A DNA stretch of 64,000 nt, taken from Nageia nagi. Its lineage: Eukaryota > Pinophyta. The position numbers and the translations under genes are program-made. The stretch is from assembly GCA_050084985.1 (NCBI GenBank), contig JBITNC010000002.1:248001-312000 (forward strand), written 5' to 3'. The notes under the pieces were generated by a model. That model saw nothing but the letters and a program-made list of their open reading frames with translations. It was not told the DNA's origin and searched no databases. Shown piece after piece: positions 35,540-46,731 of the stretch; positions within the stretch are counted from its first letter, which is position 1, and the number at the start of each line of letters is the position of its first letter.

Positions 35540-36620
35540 GGCATCCCTTGGCATTTTGAGATTCAAAGGTCAAATTTTGTTACCATATCCTTCAAAATGT
35601 AAATAAAAAATACTTGCCAAATTGCATTCCACACCTACATCAGGACATGATGGATTTTTGAAAACTTATAAGTAAGTGGCAGGTCATTCTATTGGATAGG
35701 ATGTGTGTCAATGATAAAAGGGTGAGATAGTGGGTACTCTGGGACTCCTTCAACCTGCTCCCACATTTACCTATACATGGAATGATATCTCAATGGATTT
35801 TATTGAAGGCCTTCCTAAATCCAATATTAAATCAATTATTCTAGTGGTGATTTATCAGTTATCCAAATATGCTCATCCCTACAAAGCAGTGATAATGGCA
35901 CAATTATTCTTGGATACAATTTTCAAAGTACATGGTATGCCAAATATGATTATCAATGATCATGGTTCTACTTTTACAAGCCATTTTTGGCAAGAGCTTT
36001 TTAAGCTCCAAGGTACCCAACTAAACATGAGCTCAGCATATCACCCATAAACTAATGGTCAGATTGAAATTGTCAACAAATGTTTGGAAACATATTTACA
36101 TTATTTTGCTTTAACACAACCTTTACATTGGGTATGATGGATTCCCTTGGTAGAGTGGTGGTATAATACAATCTTATCATTCTACCAGCAAGATGACCCC
36201 CTATGAAGCAGTGTATAGTCAAGCTCCACCAATAGTCACCTCATATGTTGCAAGTACCAATAAAGTTTAGGGAGTTGACTCAGCTTTAGTTACTTGAGAT
36301 GATATTCTTTTTTTGCTCAAGGATAATCTTTAGATAGCCCAACATCATATGAAATAATAAACAAATTAGCAACATGTGGAAAGAGAGTTCTAGGTAGATG
36401 ACATGGTATTTCTAAGGCTATAACCTTATTATAAAAAATCTTTAAAAATCAAAGGCCCTCAAAAATTAGCCCTAAAGTTTTATGGTCCTTATAAGGTGTT
36501 ACAACACATTGGCCCAACTGCATACAAACTAAAGATTCCTGCTTCTTCTAAGATTCACCCAGTATTTCATGGTTCTTGTCTCAAGAAAGTGGTTGGATTA
36601 GAGGTTTGGGTTTAGACACT
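35540..36620 (+). pseudogene. Gypsy copy 2 integrase remnant
   Basis: Begins right after the RNase H deletion junction at about 35553-35558. A second deletion of about 40 bp near 35700 removes part of the zinc-binding region, taking in the positions between FYWIG and DVC in copy 1. The core is open from 35730 to 36050 with SMDFIEGLPKS and IINDHGSTFTSHFW; the second catalytic Asp is kept. The C-terminal PYKVLQHIG motif lies near 36484-36515. Confidence 0.87.
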
Positions 36621-36624
36621 ATTA

Positions 36625-36840
36625 CTTGAGTTGGTAGTGGATGGATCAATGGTAGTTGTATCTAAGGTAATTCTAGATCAACATTCATAATAGCTTTATA
36701 ATCACTCTATCACAAAAATCCTTATGCAGTGGTAAGGCATGGCACCAAAAGATGCAACATGAGAAATACTTCATCAGCTACAATAATAGTTTTCATACTT
36801 CAAGCTTTGAGGACAAAGCTTCATCCCAAGAGGGGTGGCA
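36625..36840 (+). pseudogene. Chromodomain-like tail and polypurine tract of gypsy copy 2
   Basis: Damaged counterpart of 5500-5694, reading a chromodomain-like pattern through stops and ending in AAGAGGGGTGG directly before the 3' LTR. Confidence 0.6.
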
Positions 36841-37237
36841 TGTTAGAATCCCACATCCTAATATTTTAGTGTTAGTATTAGTATTTTATTAAATTATTGA
36901 CCTATATTGTAAATTGTAATATTATGATTGTAAGGTCGGGGCTTGATTTTGCATTACTATTAGGGTTACAATTAGTTTATTATAAATAGATAGAAGTGTG
37001 TGGAGAAATGCATCTTGAATATTATTTTTCACTTTTAGAGTTGTAAGGAGGTAGCCCCCTCAAAGCGGCCTGTGATTCTATTACTATTCAATAAAATCCT
37101 ATCCATATCTACTATTTCATGTTCTATTTATCATGCATGCTTTGTTATTTCCATAGATAGTTGTCATTTTCCTATTTCAAATTGATATTCATTTCATTTC
37201 TACAATATTTCCCTTTTTTGTAATTGTAGCATCGTAA
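36841..37237 (+). repeat. 3' LTR of gypsy copy 2
   Basis: 397 bp, TGTTAGAATCCCACATCC to ATCGTAA. The expected final CA is absent and copia C LTR sequence resumes at once. Confidence 0.92.
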
Positions 37238-37310
37238 GTTTTATAAATTATACTTTAAATTTGGTAATTGAGATATGTTATTGTGTGCTCAATTCTTGTA
37301 TATTGGTTCA
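37238..37310 (+). repeat. 5' LTR of copia C, second part
   Basis: Continuation of 31353-31748, aligned with 41960-42033 (shared GATATGTTATTGT.TGCTCAATTC). Confidence 0.88.
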
Positions 37311-37313
37311 TAT

Positions 37314-37325
37314 TGGCATCAAAGC
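37314..37325 (+). promoter_or_regulatory. Primer-binding site (tRNA-iMet) of copia C
   Basis: TGGCATCAAAGC, two changes from TGGTATCAGAGC, 3 bases after the LTR. Confidence 0.85.
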
Positions 37326-37338
37326 TAGTTGATCTTAG

Positions 37339-38390
37339 TTGGGTTTGAAGAGGCTATGGGTACTTTACAACAATTTAGCAAGTTTTACAAAAAGTGATCC
37401 AAATAGGCCTGTAGTTTTTGTTAAGCTTGTTGGAGTGAGTGAGATGAATTCTGGAGTGAATTCTCTTCCCATATCAGAGTTAAATGGTGAGGATTACAAA
37501 TATTTGGTATTAAAGATGAAGCATTTGCTCATAGGAAAGAGAATATGGGATATCATTGAAGATGGCTATGTGGAACCAAATTAGGCCACACTTCCTCAAG
37601 ATGATAAGCCTACTAAAAGAGAGGCTCAAAAGAAAAATTCCTTTGCTATCTACCATATCCAATTATCCTTGGAAAAGAGGTTCTTCTCAAGGATTACTAG
37701 TTGCAATATGGTAAAGGATGAATGGAAGGTCTTGAAGGATTGATTCCAAGGTAATGACCAAGTGAAGCAAGTGAGGCTTTAGACCTTGAAAAAAAAGTTT
37801 GAAAATATGAAGCAAAAAGAGGATGTGAAAGTAGGAGAGTATTGTATTAGAATGAAGACTTGTGTGCACATGATGAATACACTTGGAGAGGAGATCATAA
37901 ATTCTATTATATTGAAGAAAGTGTTAAGAACACATGTTACCAAATAGAGCCAAGCTGCTATCATGTTTGAAGAGACTAAAAATATGAGCACCCTCACTCT
38001 TGATATCTCTCATTGCTTCCTTGATGTCATAGGAGGAAAGGATTGCTCCACCTATGAATGTTGGGAGTATGTAAGAGAAGGCCTTGAATTATAGAGAAGG
38101 TGACACTAGAAATTGTGTTCAAGGGGGGGCTCAAGGTAGAGGAAAAGGTAGATCTCTTATAGGAAGAGGAAGATGAAGATGAAGGAGAGGTGGATTCCAA
38201 GGTAGAGAAGGATTCCAAGGAAGAGGTAGATGGGATTCCCCAAGAGGTGATAAAAGATACAAGCAATGCTACTATTGTAACAAGTATGGACACTATGAGA
38301 GAGAATTTATATTGAAGGCTTCTCAAGAAGGAGCCCAAAGTGCCAACTATGGTGAGGAGGATACATCCTCCACCTAGTTTGTATTATGCC
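37339..38390 (+). pseudogene. Copia C gag remnant
   Basis: The N-terminal open block (37339-37584) has LNGEDYKYLVLKMKHLL and RIWDIIEDGY, typical of copia gag. Further readable parts are KDEWKVLKD near 37707-37733 and KFENMKQKEDVKVGEY near 37795-37842. A Gly/Arg-rich stretch (38130-38240) precedes a zinc knuckle, CYYCNKYGHYEREF (38268-38309), whose last cysteine is lost. Stops occur at several points. Confidence 0.87.
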
Positions 38391-38399
38391 TACTCAACC

Positions 38400-38963
38400 C
38401 AAAAGTAGGATGATACATAGATCCTTGACACTGACTGCTCTAACCACATGATCAAAAAAGGAGATTATTTTTGTATAATGGATGACTCCTACAAATCCCA
38501 AATCACACTTGGAGATAACAAAGTCATTCAAGTTGAAGGAATGGGATCTATGTAGGTGTCCAAAAATGAAGGTAACAAGAAGGTAAATGATGTATATTTC
38601 ATTCCAAAACTACAACATAATTTGTTGAGTGTGGGGAAAATGATGGAAAAGAATTACAAACTTGTGTTTGAGGATCAAAAATGTATGATTTTTTATAATA
38701 ATCAAGGGCATAATCATGTCACCATTATTGCAATGACAAAGAATAGATTATTTCCTCTTAAATTTGGTGAGCAAAGCTCCAATTTTGCTAATATTTCTAT
38801 TGATGATAAGAGTTGGCTTCAAGTTGAGAAAATCTTGGTCTCAAATGAGATGGTGTATGGTCTTTTGAAGGTCCAAGATCATAAAGAAGTATGTGTCGAA
38901 TGTGCTATGGGAAAGCATTCAAGATCAAGATTTTCAAAAATTCATGCATGGAGAGCCTCTTAA
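38400..38963 (+). pseudogene. Copia C protease and GAG-pre-integrase remnant
   Basis: The active-site region reads LDTDCSNHMIKKG (38428-38466); copia proteases have D-S/T-G/A, so the third residue is altered. The open block 38556-38963 has VYFIPKLQHNLLSVGKMM and the CAMGKHSRSRF segment that normally joins the protease to integrase. Confidence 0.87.
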
Positions 38964-38969
38964 ACCCTC

Positions 38970-39560
38970 CAATTGGTGCATAGTAACATATGTGGACCAA
39001 TACAAACAACAAGCATTGGTAAAAGTCTTTATTTTCTTACCTTCATCAATGATTGACAAGAATGTGTTGGATTTACTTTCTTAAGCATAAGGATGAAGCT
39101 TTTGCATACTTTAATGAGTTCAAGAATAATGTTGAAAAATAGAGTGACTATTATTTGAATGTTTAATAATAGATGTAGGGGGAGTTTTGTAGTAATGAAT
39201 TCTTACAATATTGTAAAGATTGTAGTGTGAGAAGACAATTCACTATTGCCTACACTCCACAACAAAATGGTGTAGATGAACATAAAAATAGGACTTTGGC
39301 TAATATGGCAAGAAGCATTCTCCAAACTAAAGACGTAAGCAACATTTATTGGGATGAAGTTATTAGGAAAATAGTGTATATTCTAAATAGAAGTTCTACC
39401 TTTGGTTTGGATGGCATAACACCTTTTGAGGCATGGTATGAGAAAAGACCAAATGTGAATAATTTTAGAGTGTTTTATTTCTTGGCTTATGTGTATGTTC
39501 CAAAGGAGCATAGAAAAAACTTATATCCAAAAAGTGAACCTTGAATATTTATTGGCTATT
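38970..39560 (+). pseudogene. Copia C integrase remnant
   Basis: The first catalytic position reads N in HSNICGP (about 38977) where the family has D. The middle region is shifted near 39080-39200. An open block from 39227 has TPQQNGVDEHKNRTLANMA with the catalytic Glu, and TPFEAWYEKRPNVNNFRVF. Not functional. Confidence 0.87.
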
Positions 39561-39949
39561 GTGAAATAAGCAAAGCATATAGATTATACAATCCTCAAAC
39601 TCACAAAGTTGTTATATATAGATATGTTATTTTTTATGAAGGGAGAGTATGGGTTCATCAAAAATAACTTGTTGATGATGGATCCTTTGATGGAAGCTCT
39701 TTTAATGTAAATTATACTATTCATACCAATCAACAAAATATGCATCCTGAAGCATTAAATAGTCTATAAAAGTCCACACAAGTGCAGCCCAAAGATGGTT
39801 CAAGTAATGGTGAGACTTATCCAAACAACAATGGTAAAGCAAGAGGTAATAGAATACTTTCCAATCATCCTCCTTATCAAAAAATTTCAAAAAGGGTATT
39901 AAGAGGATAAGCAAAAGAAGTAGATTAAGTAATTAAAAGCCTTGAAAAT

Positions 39950-40910
39950 CTCCATTTGTACAGTGATGAGTTGGATGGTGAACCAAAGGGTGAATTGGCT
40001 ATTTTTGCATTAGTAGCTACTACTTATTTGGAACTTTCTTATTTTGAAAATTCTTGTTCTAATGATGTTTGGATAAATGCCATGGAAGAGGAGATGCACT
40101 CCATTAATAAAAATGATACATGGGAGCTAGTTGAGCTTTCAAAAGGGAAAAAGATTGTAGGCTCTAAATGGGCCTATAAAATAAAGTTTAATGTTGATGG
40201 ATTTATTTAGAGCCACAAGGATAGGCTTGTGGCCAAAGACTTCACATAGAGATATGGCATTGACTATAAGAATACCTTTTCTCCTATTGCTAGAAAAGAA
40301 ACCATTAAAATGGTTCTCTCCATTGCTACTCACAAAGTCTAAAAGGTGTAACACTTGAATGTCAAGAGTGCATTCTTGAATGGGTACCTTGATGAAGAAG
40401 TGTTTGTTGGTCAACCCTAAGGTTTCGAAGAGAAAGGTAAAGAACATAATATTTACAAGTTAAGTAAGGATTTGTATGGCCGCAAGCAAGTCCCATTAGC
40501 TTAGTACTCATAGATAGATTGCTATTTTTAGAATCATGGGTTCACAACAAGAAAAAGTGAACCAGCTCTCTACTATAAGCATGATTGTACTAATATTTTA
40601 TTGATTTGTCTTTATGTTGATGATCTTATTTACTTGGATAGCAATTCTAGATTAAATGATGCTATCAAACACTCCATGATTCAAGAATTTGAGATGAAGG
40701 ATCTTGGTCTTATGCATTATTTTCTTGGTTTAGAGGTTTATCAAGATGATAGTAAATTTTTATTGCTCAAACCAAGTATGCTTATGATTTGCTACATAAG
40801 TCTAGTAAGTATGATTGTATAATTGTTATCATTCCTATTTTTCATGGAGAAAACTTGACTAAAGTCAATGGGGTTGTTTAAGTTGATATGAATACTTACA
40901 AAAGCATAGT
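39950..40910 (+). pseudogene. Copia C reverse transcriptase remnant
   Basis: Blocks in order are NDVWINAMEEEMHSINKNDTW (40060-40122), GSKWAYKIKFN, a stop, DRLVAKDF, a VKSAFLNGYLDEEVFV-like segment near 40360-40410 and an intact catalytic YVDDLIYL (40616-40639), then FEMKDLGLMHYFLGLEVY (40689-40742). Several stops in the palm. Confidence 0.88.
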
Positions 40911-40959
40911 TGGGAGCTTGATGTTCGTAAAAAATTATTGAATTGATATTTATCATGTT

Positions 40960-41510
40960 GTCTCACTTATATCTAGGTACATGAGTGCTCCTTCAAAAAT
41001 TCATTTAAAGGTAGCAAAGAGAATTTTGAGATATGTGAAAGGAACATAGAATTTTGGCATCCATTACCTCAAGAATAAAGCTATGAAAATTATTGGGTAT
41101 AGTGATAGTGATCAGGGTAATAATGTTGATGATTGAAAGTCTACTTTTGGAAATTATTTTAGTCTTGGTTCTAGTCTTGTTACATGGTATTCCAAGAAAC
41201 AAACAATCATTTCTCTATCCTCCATCAAAGTTGAATACATTGCCATCACTAGTGCTAGTGCACAAGCCTTGCGCATGCAAAAAATGCTTAAGGATATTGC
41301 AGAAAGGAAAATTGGTGCAACCACCCTATTCTGTGATAACCAGAGTGCCATACACTTGGTAAATAACCTTGTGCATTCTTCCAAATCTAAGCATTTTGAT
41401 ATGAAGTATCACTTCATTTGATATATGATTGAGAAGAGAGTTATTAAATTGCATTATTACAATATTGAGGATAATTGGCTAACTTATTCACTAAGGGCAT
41501 TGCTATACAT
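40960..41510 (+). pseudogene. Copia C RNase H remnant
   Basis: Shows SRYMSAPSKIHLKVAKRILRYVKGT (40973-41047, with a stop just after), the acidic YSDSDQGNN start (41098-41124), a KQTIISLSSIKVEY motif (41200-41240), where the family has TEAEY, and SKHFDMKYHFI near 41389-41420. The family Asp in FCDNQSA is kept near 41330. Confidence 0.85.
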
Positions 41511-41563
41511 TATTTTTTAAATCTGAGAGACTACTTGGTTATCTCTCTCACCTTTAAGGAGTA

Positions 41564-42033
41564 TGTTGGAGTTTTTTCTTTTACATACTTGCTAGAATAA
41601 AATTCAACCATGTTATTGAAATTCCCTTATGTTTCCTAAACATCGACATCCTCTAAGTTTCCAAAATGCTTGCATCCTCCACATTTTTGAAATACCATTG
41701 CAATTCTAGAGACTTCCCATATTTTTTTTATTATTTTTGATTGTTACAAGTATTTATGATATTTTCATCTATTTCTCATAGTTGCATGACGTTGTAAGGT
41801 TTGTTCTTATTTAGGATGATGGGAGAGTTTTCTAAAACATGAATATAACTCCCATTTAGCTAATTTGAGTAGATTCTTAGTGGATTTTTGTAATAGTCCA
41901 TAGCATTTATTTTTGGTCAAACTTATAACCTCTATAACTTTAGATCAATCACTCATTGAGGTATTATAAATTTTGCTTTAAATTTGCTAATTGAGATATG
42001 TTATTGTATGCTCAATTCTTGTATATTATTTCA
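41564..42033 (+). repeat. 3' LTR of copia C
   Basis: 470 bp, uninterrupted. TGTTGGAGTTTTTTCTTTTACA to TATTATTTCA. It shows what the 5' LTR looked like before gypsy copy 2 landed. Confidence 0.88.
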
Positions 42034-42116
42034 TAGTTATCAATGTTACTAATGAAGCTACAAAAATGGCCTTTACTAATCAAATATTTTATGAAACATG
42101 TGAATACTTTTGGATG

Positions 42117-42692
42117 TTAGTTTTCAAAGAAATCAACGATATTAACATCCTTGGGAAGAGTGTTAATACCATCAATGAACATAGTAAGAACATTATGAGT
42201 AAAGATAGGATTACCCTTAGAAAGCATATCATGATGACTATCATTACTGCTTATCTCTTCATTAGGATTAATATAATCATAAAAATCATTATCATTATCA
42301 TCATTGGAATCAATATCATCATTAAAATAAAAATCATTAACATTATTAGAATCAATATCATCATTGCAATGATCATCATTAGCAACATTGGAATTAGTGT
42401 CATCATTGGAATCAATATCATCAGCCTCATTGGAATCAATATCATCATTAGAATCATAATCATTAGCATCATTAGAATCAATATCATCATTGGAATCATC
42501 ATTGAGAGAATCATTATAATCATCATTAATATCATTATTACTTTCATCATATTTATCATTTTGTTCAATAACTTTGATAGTAACAATATTGTTATCATAA
42601 TCATATGAAGGGAAAAATGTTTCTCCTATAATTTTGAAACTGTATTTGAGTAATTCAATCATGATATCATAAGAAATACATCTACAATCCAT
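42117..42692 (-). pseudogene. N2 acidic repeat frame, Asp/Asn/Ser-rich
   Basis: An open frame of 191 codons starting MDCRCISYDIMIELLKYSFK. Residues about 45-150 are repeats on the theme D-S-N-D-D-I/A, from 15-24-nt units. The ends (KGNPIFTHNVLTMFIDGI) are not repetitive. Orientation agrees with N2, so it may be the N-terminal part of an N2 protein, split from the gag-like fragment at 30773-31350 by copia C. The repeat core is a degenerate trinucleotide-rich minisatellite that stays open on both strands, so its openness alone is weak evidence for coding. Confidence 0.4.
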
Positions 42693-43228
42693 GATAGATG
42701 AAAAATATATTTTTCCTATGAATATATATAACTTGGTTTTAATTTTATAATACTAGATCTCACCTATTTTGAGAAAATAACCTTGAAATTCTAGGATTTT
42801 ATGCAAAAATGTTTTGTTGCTCAACTATAAACTTTAAGAAAATGCATGCAACAATCCCAATTTACCATATAAAATATTAGTATCATGAATGTTTAGGGTT
42901 TGGTCAAGGTTCTAGGGAAAAAAATTCATAAAATTTGTAATTTAAATTTAGGGTTTTATGCCAAAATGTTTTATCATAAAATAAAAAGACGTAAATTTTA
43001 CAAAGAGAAATCAAGCCCTAAATTATTAAATTCAAGCAATAAAATTTAATGATTTTATGAAAAATTATGAAATCCAAAGAGAAATCAAGCCCTGGCATTT
43101 CTAATGGAAAATTCCTTAGAAAAAGTGATACCCTAAAATAAACATTCTAGGGATTTTTGGGAAATAACTTTGTCAAACTCTAAGTTAAATATTTGTAAAA
43201 ATAAAAGAGTTAAGTACCAATATGTAGA
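42693..43228. other. 5' leader of N2, no gene
   Basis: AT-rich sequence between the N2 5' LTR and the acidic repeat frame. A GAAATCAAGCCCT word is repeated at about 43007 and 43081. The minus-strand sequence after the LTR (TACATATTGGTACTTAACTC) has no certain tRNA match. Confidence 0.5.
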
Positions 43229-43960
43229 TGATAAAATGTGGCCCTCAACTATTGTAAAGGATGAAGAAATTATATTCACTTGAATATCAAAGGTACCTAA
43301 ATATTTTTGATCACTTAGTAACTAATATAAATAAAATAGTAAAACAATGATGATGAACAAGATAGCTCAATAATAAAACTAAATTTAATAACTTGACAAA
43401 ACTATGAGAAAGGAATGATAAGTACATGTGTTCTTACTTGGGATATAATTGAGTAGCTTCTTGGAATTGATTCAACTAGGATGGATAACCAAGAATGTGG
43501 ATGTGAACTTCTGAATCAACTAGGATGGATAACCAAGAATGTGGATGTGAACTTCTGAATTATCTATGTCCATAGCATTGGCGCTAGGAATCCTACAGAT
43601 TATAAGAAATCAAATTTTGTATCCAATTAATAAATAGAACAAGCTTCTATATGTTTCGCAAAGGAGTAGTAGATAACTCTTGAGTATAGAAAATTCTAAT
43701 CTCAATAGGTGGTGTTGATAAACATCGACAAGTTTGTTAGAGAATGCATAATCCTATCAAGATTATTGATAGTCTAACCATGCATATAAATCTCAATTCA
43801 TGGTTTGACCTACAAAATAAAAGAATTACACATGAGAAGTAACTTAAGTAGATCATAAGAAATATGTAAAGTATAACATAATGTTGTATTCATTCTAGTG
43901 TAGTGAGGGTTATGTGATATATAGTTTGACCCAAAAAGAATGCTAAATTATATGTCAACA
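43229..43960 (-). repeat. 5' LTR of N2
   Basis: 732 bp, partner of 26581-27321. Contains a 44-bp tandem duplication absent from the partner. Confidence 0.82.
43472..43559. repeat. 44-bp perfect tandem duplication in the N2 LTR
   Basis: Units 43472-43515 and 43516-43559 start TCAACTAGGATGGATAACC and are identical. The other LTR has a single copy, so the duplication arose after N2 inserted. Confidence 0.93.
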
Positions 43961-43963
43961 TAA

Positions 43964-44554
43964 AAATTACTATTGCAAGTAGATATGTGACTAGGTACAT
44001 GGTACAAATACATGAAATATCAAAGGAACATTGGACATAGGCATCATACATGGGAGAGAGAACACATGGGTAATTTAATTCTAATTATAAATATGATGAA
44101 GATGATAGAAATTCTACTTAAAGATATTTATTTAATTTTGTTGGTAGTGTAATTACTTATATGAGAAAGAAGTAAATTTTAATTTTGGAGTCTTTTATAA
44201 AGGTTGAATATTAGTCTTTTTCTATAATAAGGAAATATCTTTAGTGGTCATGTAATATTCTTAAGGATATTGGATTGAAACATAAGGGGCTACATCAAAT
44301 GTGGATGGATGACTAGAGTATCATTCACATGATAAGGAAACCAATTCTTTATCTTCAATACAAGCATATTGAGATTAATATGCATGCATTAGATCCATTA
44401 GAAAGAACAAAATGATGATATTAATGTGTAGTATATTTTGATGATGTATAAATTGATGGACATCTTCACCAAATCATTTTCAAAGAATTATTTTATTCAC
44501 TTGAGATAAATGATCGACATGGATGAGTGATCAATAATCACTACTAGATTATAA
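43964..44554 (+). pseudogene. Copia B, right part: RNase H remnant
   Basis: Continues the copia B polyprotein after N2: ITIASRYVTRYMVQIHEISK (about 43967-44026) aligns with the segment that follows the point where 25608-26580 breaks off. Later readable pieces are YMRKK...LESFIKVEY, matching the end of the RNase H core, a HIEINMHA segment near 44370 and a closing DGHLHQIIFKELF near 44456. Stops are very frequent. It ends where N3's LTR begins; copia B's 3' LTR is not seen. Confidence 0.75.
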
Positions 44555-45503
44555 TGTTCCCAATTTTTAAGATTTCACTCATTTTTAGTTTTATGGGGAT
44601 TTCATATTATACAAGCCAGGAATGGAAATTTCAACACTTGGAATGGATAAAAGACCTCATGCTAATCATTTTGATAGGTTATACAACCTACTTTTATCAC
44701 TAAACAAGGAATATATGGTACTTTGAAGTTCATTCATCAAGCTAATCTTCTCATATCATTCATGCATGTGAATATATGATTTACTTTCATTTGAGAGTGA
44801 ATTCCATCCTTTAAGGATGTGTAATTGATATTTCATTAACCTAGTTATGATTTATATTTTATTAGTAATAGGAATCTATGATTATTTATTTGTTATTTTC
44901 ATGTAATAAAAGGCCCATAGGTATATATGTGCCACTAATACTTGTAATTTCATAGGCCACTTGCAATACATGATTCCAAGGTACATTAGTAATTGTAAAT
45001 GAAATATTACTCTCCTTTAATGGGACGTTGCATACTTGGCCATTAGATCTTGTAATTTGGTATCCCTAGGTAAGTTTATGACTCCTACACTTGGACATGG
45101 GGCAAGGATGGATTTATGGCACTTAAATCGAGCAACCATGATGATCCTAAGGCACCTAAGAATCATTTCTTCTTGGATATGGCATTTTTAGGCCCTTGGA
45201 TGACATTTAATTTATCCTTAAACTCTCTAATCATGATGTGGATAGATAGAGCACATAGACCACACCTCTCCATAGTTGGATCATTTCAATGCAAGATTAG
45301 AAGATGATCATCCTCACTTATAAAAGGAGGACTCATACTCATTATGCGACATGTTGATTGTGATTATTAAATCCCATTTTTGAATAGATTGTAAGAACTC
45401 TTTCTTTGCCACTTGTAGGGAAACCTACATTTGAGGTATCAACGGGAGAGTAGGATACTCTTGAACTTACTCTAACTATTTTGAGAGAAACTTTGTTGGT
45501 TCC
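44555..45503 (+). repeat. 5' LTR of N3, first part
   Basis: Starts TGTTCCCAATTTTTAAGATTT and aligns with 61715-62682. A TATA box, TTATAAAAGG, lies at 45319-45328. It ends at the left GTTCC duplication (45499-45503) of copia A2. Confidence 0.88.
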
Positions 45504-45962
45504 TGAAGGATTTAGACCTACTGTAATCCTCAAGGTAAAAGACTAGGAAACTCAATCATACACAAGATAACACAAATATAATGTGGTTCCTCCCTCCTTG
45601 GGAGTACATCCACAACTAGTTCTCAATTCTCAATTTATGCACCTCTTACAACAATTCTCTTCCTCTTCTACACAACTAGTAGAGTAATCTTACTCCAAAA
45701 ACTTAGTTATGTTACAAGATGAAAGGCCCTCTATTTATAGCTTGAGAGCACCTCCCTAAACTCCCTTTAACCCAAGGGTAAGGTTAGGGTTACAATAAAT
45801 GTATCACCTAACTTTAACCTACCAACTAACCACATGGTAAAGTCAAAGTCTACATAATAACAAATTTAATTAATCCCTTAAGGTATCTACATATCCTTTA
45901 AGTGATTAATTGAATTTACAAGGAGTTTAGATATTCACAATATTTCATTACAAATTCTAACA
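45504..45962 (-). repeat. 3' LTR of copia A2
   Basis: Minus strand TGTTAGAATTTGTAATG to AAATCCTTCA. About 97.8% identical to the partner by counting. Confidence 0.97.
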
Positions 45963-46731
45963 CTCCCCCTTAATGCAATATTGGGATAGAGCGTAGAAGA
46001 GAGAAGAGAGAGAGTAAGAGAGAGTTCTCCTCCATAGAGATACAAGTGGAGATGAGAACATTTACATATTTGAGAATCTTTTTTTTTTTTGAGAACTAGT
46101 ATGAGACTCACTATATTACCATTTGACAAAAATAGTTTACAATACAATCATTAACCACAACTGGTTTCACTGTACATAGTAGTCGATCAACTTTAAGCTG
46201 ACATGTGAGTCTCCATGAGCTTGCTTACACAAGGTGACTAACCTGCATTTCTGAAGAAGATCCTGCATGCTACAAGCAACTCATGAACAAAATTAGTTAG
46301 ATGCATCATATATTCAAATAAGAGAATCAAATAATGCCATCTTATAAATAACTGATCAATGGTGCACTATAAGTCATCACGGAGATGCCAAACCATCACT
46401 CATAGTCACCTATTGTATATAGACATGTGTTGATTTTTAATAGAGCATAAAAAATTGTACAACAAGTTTCTCTTGTAGAGCAAACTTACCATGGAGGTAT
46501 AGAATGTACAAGAAGTTCCTCATGCAGAGCAAACTTACCATGGAGGTATATCAATTATATGCTCAAAAAATTGTACAAGTTTCTCACACATAGCAAACTT
46601 ACCATGGAGGTATAAAATGTACAATAAGTTTCTCACACAGAGCAAACTTACCATGGAGGTATATCATAATCAACATAATATAACAACAAAAAAGGCCTCT
46701 TAGAGGTGAAGTTGTCATCACTAACAAAAGT
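45963..46731 (-). other. 3' untranslated region and polypurine tract of copia A2
   Basis: The purine tract AAGGGGGAG (minus strand, 45963-45971) abuts the LTR as in copia A1. The rest is non-coding and includes a fourfold tandem repeat. Confidence 0.85.
46450..46670. repeat. Tandem repeat, about 60-bp unit, four copies
   Basis: Each unit holds TTGTACAA or TGTACAA, GTTTCTC/GTTCCTC and the constant GCAAACTTACCATGGAGGTATA. It lies downstream of the copia A2 polyprotein. Copia A1 has no equivalent array. Confidence 0.9.

Larger units (their letters stand above)
31749..37237 (+). mobile_element. Gypsy copy 2, inserted in the 5' LTR of copia C
   Basis: LTRs 31749-32147 and 36841-37237 belong to the family of gypsy copy 1. 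Flanking 5-mers GTCTT (31744-31748) and GTTTT (37238-37242) differ at one base. The terminal CA of the 3' LTR appears lost (ends ATCGTAA). The primer site is missing: the LTR end runs directly into leader sequence that in copy 1 starts 26 bases later. RNase H is almost entirely deleted. Other domains follow the order of copy 1. Confidence 0.93.
31353..42033 (+). mobile_element. Copia C: Ty1/copia element inserted in N2
   Basis: The 3' LTR is 41564-42033. The 5' LTR is 31353-31748 plus 37238-37310, split by gypsy copy 2. A primer site, TGGCATCAAAGC, follows at 37314-37325. Domain order is gag, protease, integrase, reverse transcriptase, RNase H. Its own length without the gypsy is about 5.2 kb. 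A clear target duplication is not visible; TTATG (31348-31352) and TTATC (42037-42041) are a weak candidate. The frames are broken throughout. Confidence 0.88.
26581..43960 (-). mobile_element. N2: minus-strand LTR element, split by copia C
   Basis: Direct repeats at 26581-27321 and 43229-43960 are its LTRs. On the minus strand they start TGATGAGACATA / TGTTGACATATA and end CATTTTATCA. A purine tract (AAAAGGGGGCATA, minus strand, 27322-27334) abuts the left copy, which makes that copy the 3' LTR and fixes orientation as minus. About 5.2 kb of own interior remains (27322-31352 and 42034-43228). It holds a gag-like fragment, an acidic repeat frame and a 42-bp tandem repeat, but no polymerase pattern. 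It interrupts copia B at a protein-alignable position, between SLLYFTHNKSN and ITIASRYV. No exact target duplication is left; AAATT occurs near both edges (26571-26575, 43964-43968). Confidence 0.8.

Noticed and set aside
41991-42608. 205-codon plus-strand Ile-rich frame
   Set aside because: The Ile-rich part is the complement of the D/N/S repeat and the start lies in the copia C LTR; no membrane-protein family is recognisable.
44555-45503. This segment as the 3' LTR of copia B
   Set aside because: Its continuation ends next to a primer-binding site at 54703 and its partner lies at 61715-63283, so it is the 5' LTR of N3.
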